Shown one piece after another: positions 59,230 through 64,000 of a stretch of 64,000 bases of DNA. The position numbers and the translations under genes are program-made. The DNA is from Isoetes taiwanensis (lineage: Eukaryota; Streptophyta; Lycopodiopsida; Isoetales; Isoetaceae), in assembly GCA_021234155.1 (NCBI GenBank), contig JAJEKV010000004.1, positions 28,481,698 through 28,545,697 of the forward strand, in the 5' to 3' direction. Every line of letters starts with the position of its first letter. The first letter of the stretch is position 1. The notes beneath the pieces are model-generated. The model saw nothing but the letters and a program-made list of their open reading frames with translations. It was not told where the DNA came from and did no database searches.

Positions 59230-60110
59230 CAGCACCAAAGGGCAAGTACCTTATAATTAAAGTTAAGGAAGCAATTTCAATTGCGCAACGCATGTCAGTG
59301 AAGCAATTACTTAAGTGCATCATGAGGAATGAGGTCGTACATACTTAAGCTAGAAGTCGTCGACCCCAATCACAAGAGTAAGAAGGAAGACGCTACTTCG
59401 AAACAGTTGCCTCAACCAATTTCTAAGTTAATCAAGAAGTCCCATGATATACCTCTGGATGAAATTTGAGAGCTTTTGCCCTATAGAGGCGTAGAGTCTG
59501 AAATCACTCTTGCACCAGATGCAGAGCCGATCAGCAAAGCTCTTTATAGAATGACCATTTCCGAGCTAGCAGCCGGCTAGCAGAGCTCAAGAAGCAGTTG
59601 TGGGAGTTGATCGACTTGAGGATCCTTTCGACCAGGATGGAAGTCTAGAGATGTATAATCAACCATTGGCAGCTCAACAAGCAAACGACATAATGAATCA
59701 GTCCCAAGGAGCAAGATTCTTCTACAAAATTGACTTACGGTCGGGCAATCATCAAATAAAGATGAAGGGGGAAGAATTTATAAGACTCCTTCAGAACACG
59801 GTATGGGTACTATGAGTTCACAGTAATGCCCTTGAGTCTATAAAATGCTCCACCGGCTTTTACGCACTTGAGGAATGACATCTTCGAAGATTTGTTGGAT
59901 GAGTTCGTCATCAATGTTTTTCTTCGACGACATCGCGGATCTTCAAAGAATCAATGGAAGAGCATGCAGGCCATTCGAGAAAAGCCTTGGAGATGCTAAG
60001 AAGTCGCCACTTATTGACAAGCTTTTGAAGCATCATTTTGCAATGCCATCTCCACTTCAGCAAGCATATTCGGCAAGAAGATAGAAGAAGCCATCTCCTC
60101 TAATATAGAG
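59230..60110 (+). pseudogene. Ty3/Gypsy reverse transcriptase, broken
   Basis: Across several frames: LLPYRGVESEITLAPDAEP, ISKALYRM, SELAA, then QGARFFYKIDLRSGNHQIK (RT block 3) and FFFDDIA (catalytic DD box, usually FLDDI) at about 59915-59935. Stops and shifts separate them. The RT-IN order that follows is the Gypsy order, unlike the Copia part upstream. Confidence 0.88.
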
Positions 60111-60199
60111 TTCAAGCCCGGTTCAAGCACATATGGGCTAGTCCTTGCAAGAATGCAAGGACGGAGAAACCTTCAAACATTCCAAAAAGGAAGGCAATC

Positions 60200-60811
60200 T
60201 TTAATATCAAAGAACAACTATGCGTAGTTAAAGCATGGGGAGTAAGGAAAATCTTCCATGACACACATAATAGCCCTATTTCCGGCCATGCAGAATCTAC
60301 AAAGGCCTACTTCAAGATTAGAAGTAGTTACTTCTGGCCGGGCATGAAGAAACAGATAGTTAGGTATATCCAAGAATGTCAGTTGTGTCAGCAGACAAAG
60401 GCAGAACAACTTCGAATTCTAGGAGATTTGGGAACCTTGGGCTGTGCCAGACACCAAGTGGGAAGTCATCAGCATGGTTTTCATAGTGGGCTTCCCAAGG
60501 ACAACAAGGAGCTTTAATGCTTCGATGGTGGTGGTAGATAAGTTATCAAAAAATGGAATATTCTTGCCACATCGCACCACAGGCATAACTTTGGATCTAG
60601 CCGTGTTGTCTACATAAGAGTTTTTTTTAGGCTGCATGGAATGCACAGGGCGATCAGCACCAATAGAGATTCGAAGTTCTTCAGTGCCTTTTAGCAAGAC
60701 TTCTTCAACACGATCTACACCAACTTGTGGATGAGTTTTGCTTTTCATTCGCAGTCAATGGGCAAATGGAGCGCACCAACAAAATTTTGGAGACACGTTG
60801 AGAAACTACGA
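60200..60811 (+). pseudogene. Ty3/Gypsy integrase, truncated and broken
   Basis: HHCC zinc domain: FHDTHNSPISGHAESTKAYF, YFWPGMKKQIVRYI and ECQLCQQTK (60249-60405). Core: WEVISMVFIVG has Val where the first catalytic Asp (usually MDFI) is expected; VVVDKLSK, NRDSKFFSAF (second Asp) and a GQMERTN-like block with Glu follow. It ends at EKLRVI and joins LTR C directly, so the C-terminal part and the polypurine tract are missing. Confidence 0.87.
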
Positions 60812-60818
60812 GTTATAT

Positions 60819-61839
60819 GACACCCTTAGGGTAAGGCCATTTTCCACATGGCCTTATCCTATTGGGCAACCGCCACACGGCCCACCATTTTCCACATGGC
60901 CTTATCCTATTGGGCAACCGCCACACGGCCCTACCTTATTGGAGCCATGTGGCATAACATGTGAACCCTAACCTATAAAGGCCGAAACCCTAACCCTAGG
61001 CCTCTTTTCTAGCTCCAACAGCCTGGGAACCTTCTTCGCACTCAAAACTCCGTTTCGAGAACCGTTTGCTGTGGCATAGCCTAGCATAGCAGCCCCTGGA
61101 GCGTGTGCGCGTCAATAGGAGTGGGAGCTACTTCAACCACCTTGAAGACCATGGAGACGCCGGGAGCAGGAGGGAGTTCCTCAGGAGCAGGTATTTGGGT
61201 TAGAGTTCTTTGTAGATCATCTGGAAGTTAGGACTCCAGATGAGTTAGCATTTCATGTCTCTAGTAAAGCCTTCCTAGAACCCTCAGTCTAGATCTTGAA
61301 CCTTAATCAAGAAACCCTAACTGTAAGTTAGATGTATATGATTAGGTTTAGATGTTATTCTCATTATTATCATGTATGTGGATATGTGATGTTGATTGAT
61401 CATGTTTGCTCCTCTTGTATTGGGAAGGGGACCTAGTAGCCATTACTTAGTGATGCTCCTAGTTTAGACCCTTTAGTTCCTATTATTATGCAGCCTGTGC
61501 ATAGGAACCCACCGGGCTATGGGAGCTATGGTATGACTTAGCACTACATAACGGGGCTAGAGGCCAGACGGAGGGAGGGCCCCTGCTGAGCGTGGCTACT
61601 GGGGACCCCATAGCGGGCTAGGCTTATGGCCGGTCACTTCGAGTGGGCCGGGCATGGGTCCGAACCTGGGGCAATGGTGCCACCCTGTCTCTTAAGAGCT
61701 GCAGGGGACGGCCTGGCTTTTATTTTGGGGGGTTAAGTCGGGGAAGAATCGTGTGTCGACACGATTCTCTAGCCTACGGATGGGGGATTTCCTACGGAGT
61801 GTACGGCAGGGCGCCGTATATTTTGTAGGGAGCGTCACA
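60819..61839 (+). repeat. LTR C (5'-truncated, internally deleted)
   Basis: Starts GACACCCTTAGGG, inside the right arm of the LTR hairpin; contains a 47-bp tandem duplication near 60837-60930, a CTATAAAG box at about 60973, and lacks about 0.5 kb matching LTR A 47704-48236. Ends AGCGTCACA and is followed by the TSD. More diverged than A and B. Confidence 0.9.
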
Positions 61840-61840
61840 A

Positions 61841-63480
61841 AGTTGGTACGAAAGGTTCTTTGGGGTGATTGCAGAAACTAAAATAGCAAGTGAGCATGAA
61901 AGTTAGTGCTATTGTGAAAAGCAAAGAGTACTGAAGGAAAAAATGAAGGCACAAGAGAATGCAAATTTGTGAGAAGATGAGATCAGGAGATGGAACCGTT
62001 TCTTGGCGCCTGCTCTGCCTGCAGCTAGGGCGACCGTGAGATAGGGCCCCTCTCTCCCTATTCCGGCATTGCTGCTATAGATCCAAGGCCTTCTATTTCA
62101 ATTTTGATTCTAGCAAGTGATTCGGCTATTGTGGAAGGAATCCTTTGGTGCACAAAACGGTTACCTGAAGCGGCATCAGGGCAGTTTTTTCTAGCATTCT
62201 GTTGGTAATGTCTCTAACATGGCTGTTTTGCTCTGTTGGTTCGAATGAAGTATGATTCATGTTTGCTTGTAAGCGATGCCTGCAATTCTTTAAAGCCGGA
62301 GGTGCAAATGGGCTTTCTTGCAAATGAACAAAAAAGGCGTGGATGCCCATAAGATGGAGCAAATTCTAGGCAGTGCTAGAAAAGATGTGCAGTTCCAGGT
62401 TTTTAGTTCTTTTCTTTCCTTATCGAGGTTCTTTTACACTTGGCCAATCCTGTCTTCCCACTTTTTCTTTCTAGCACAAAGGTACAGTTTGTGCATTAAT
62501 TGATCAGAAAGAATCTTGTCAGGCTAGTGGAAGGTTTGTGTTAGTACAGTTTTATTGATTTGGGATGGAGAATACAAAGAAAATAGGTTGTATGCTTTGA
62601 TGGCAAATATAATGACTTCTTAAGCATTCAGTTCTTGCTCTGGTACTGTTATGCCTTGATTAGTAGTTTTTTCAAGTTCTCATGCTTGATTGACTTTGGC
62701 ACTGCTATGCCAAGAACATAACCAAATTCGAGTACTAATATGCTTGATCTTGATTATGCTCCTGCATTATTGTATTTGAGTGAGAGCTTGTTCAAGTTTA
62801 AACTTGAGCTTTGATTATGTTGGTACTGGCGAACTGATATGTTGCTAGATCTTATTCAGTAAGGTGAGATATTTCCCTTCTCTTTTCAGTATTACATGAA
62901 CTTGCATGGCATTCTGCTACATGATTTGATTCATTCAGAGGCCTCTTGGGCTCTTCCTTTGCATCATTAGACACTTTCGGATTACTAGGTGAGGAGATTT
63001 ATGAGAACTATTCATGACTATCAGCTTTCAGAGCAGTATATGGGCTTCATGTATATCAGCTTGTGGAGCAAACAAATAAGTTTGTGTTTGTAGAGAATGA
63101 AGATGTCAAGATTACTCCTGTAGTAATTCTCTATTAACATCAAACATTGTACTTCTTTATTATAACATATAAAAAAAACCTTGTTCCCTCACAAAAAAAA
63201 AATTATTTTGTTACATCTAGTTCTAACTAGTTATAGCAAAAATGTGTCACTTGAACAAAAAAGAGTTAATGGCCTATGACATCTTTCCATGGGTCTGATG
63301 CTTGTGATGAAGTAGATAGTAGTATCCAAAAATAACAATTATAAAAGAGTCTTCAAGTTATTTCTGCATTTAATTCCATTCTCATCACAAGCATATTCCA
63401 ACTATACATCATCGAAAAATATGAGGTCATTTTGCAGGTTGCAGTGCATAGAACATGGGTTTGCAGTGCAATGGTATTTT
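61841..63480 (+). mobile_element. HUH-endonuclease element, copy 2, remaining part
   Basis: Resumes copy 1 homology (inverse of 22121 down to about 20950) right after LTR C. Conserved exon-like pieces include a frame ending GVDAHKMEQILGSARKDVQF with a CAG/GTTTTT donor (about 62324-62400). Contains about 0.5 kb (62640-63200) absent from copy 1. Homology stops at ATGGGTTTGCAGTG (about 63460), precisely where the HUH coding region would begin, so this copy has lost the protein part or diverges there. Confidence 0.75.
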
Positions 63481-63489
63481 TCTGCCAAA

Positions 63490-64000
63490 TTCTTGATGTA
63501 TTGAGACTAGATAATGTATCTAATTCATGTAATTATTTCTGGAAAGCTTCTTTCGTCCCGCAAAAGTAGGGAGCTGCTTGATTTCGACCATTAAGAAGTC
63601 GACATGTTAACAAGGTATATACTTAGGGATTTTTGTCGATGGATGCGCCATGCCAATGATCTTGCAGCTGCAGAGGACATCATCTCCTCCATTGCCGAAC
63701 CAACAACACCTTTAGTGTGGAATGGTTTATCAAAGGCTTGGATTCAATTTCCAAAGGCTTGGACTAGCAAGATGGTAAGGTTGATTATGCCGTCGATTCT
63801 AAGCATTGACCCAAATCATCTTTTCTCAGATTAGCATTTCATCGTGAAAATTTATGGATTGTTTGACCTTATCAATGCTTTATATGCGAGCAATTAATCT
63901 TGATAAAGCTGCAGAATGTAGCTATGGCAAAAAGACACTATGATGCGAAGCGCGTAAGGTCCTCTCCTTTTAGATTGTCGATTTTAGGTGTGGAAATGAG
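63490..64000 (+). other. Unassigned; possible PPR-like fragment
   Basis: The 76-aa frame 63604-63834 contains NDLAAAEDIISSIAEP and VWNGLSKAW, which resembles a pentatricopeptide-repeat unit, and an open frame near 63914 reads MAKRHYDAKRV. Both are too short to assign. The window ends here. Confidence 0.3.

Larger units (their letters stand above)
46659..61839 (+). mobile_element. Three-LTR chimeric retrotransposon array, 15.2 kb
   Basis: Begins TGTGAC and ends GTCACA, flanked by a 4-5 bp TSD. Inside: complete LTR A, primer-binding site, about 14 bp of native leader, a Copia gag-pol fragment, 5'-truncated LTR B, primer-binding site, Ty3/Gypsy-type gag-pol remnant, and 5'-truncated and internally deleted LTR C. 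LTRs A and B are nearly identical by eye. No polypurine tract precedes LTR B or C; pol runs straight into each. The outer ends behave as one insertion, so the internal chimerism arose before integration or by later deletion and recombination. Confidence 0.9.

Overview
This 64 kb window looks like intergenic or pericentromeric-type DNA from a large, repeat-rich land plant nuclear genome. Genes are sparse and introns have GT..AG borders. Every recognisable host gene is a plant one: a BOU-type mitochondrial carrier, a SOG1-like NAC gene, an ACR9/10-like ACT-domain gene and a universal stress protein. A fern or another large-genome vascular plant would fit, but the sequence does not settle this. 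I saw no rRNA, tRNA or CRISPR.

Layout. 0.6-5.5 kb: a decayed L1-type LINE with a coiled-coil/RRM ORF1, an APE/RT ORF2 and a (TTCTA)n tail. 5.6-18.4 kb: gene-poor DNA with LINE 3' end footprints, two Helitron-like 3' termini, two small TIR elements, a universal-stress-protein first exon, a G-rich tract and an array of perfect palindromes. 19.5-22.8 kb: a minus-strand gene or element that appears to encode a HUH (Rep-like) endonuclease. 22.9-24.3 kb: a hAT-type element. 24.3-31.3 kb: no recognisable gene. 31.4-43.3 kb: a BOU-like carrier gene (the only intact host gene), then broken SOG1-like and ACR-like genes, then a second, broken copy of the BOU segment carrying a MITE and a 3.0 kb MULE. 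45.9-63.5 kb: a second, 3'-truncated copy of the HUH element, split by a 15.2 kb three-LTR array that contains a Copia pol fragment and a Ty3/Gypsy pol.

Relationships. Several insertions can be resolved to the base from terminal repeats, target-site duplications (TSDs) and a paralogous empty site: MULE (9-bp TSD, empty site in the BOU paralogue), two hATs (8 bp), a Tourist-like MITE (TAA), and the LTR array (4-5 bp, with HUH-element sequence resuming on both sides). This gives a relative order: HUH element before LTR array; BOU duplication before MULE and MITE; SOG1-like gene before hAT.

The most interesting items are the HUH endonuclease remnant with its second copy, the chimeric three-LTR array whose truncated LTRs both break at the same 28-nt hairpin, the tandem exon array in the SOG1-like gene, and a pair of related hATs with GGAAC-rich ends. 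All identities come from reading motifs by eye; no database search was possible.
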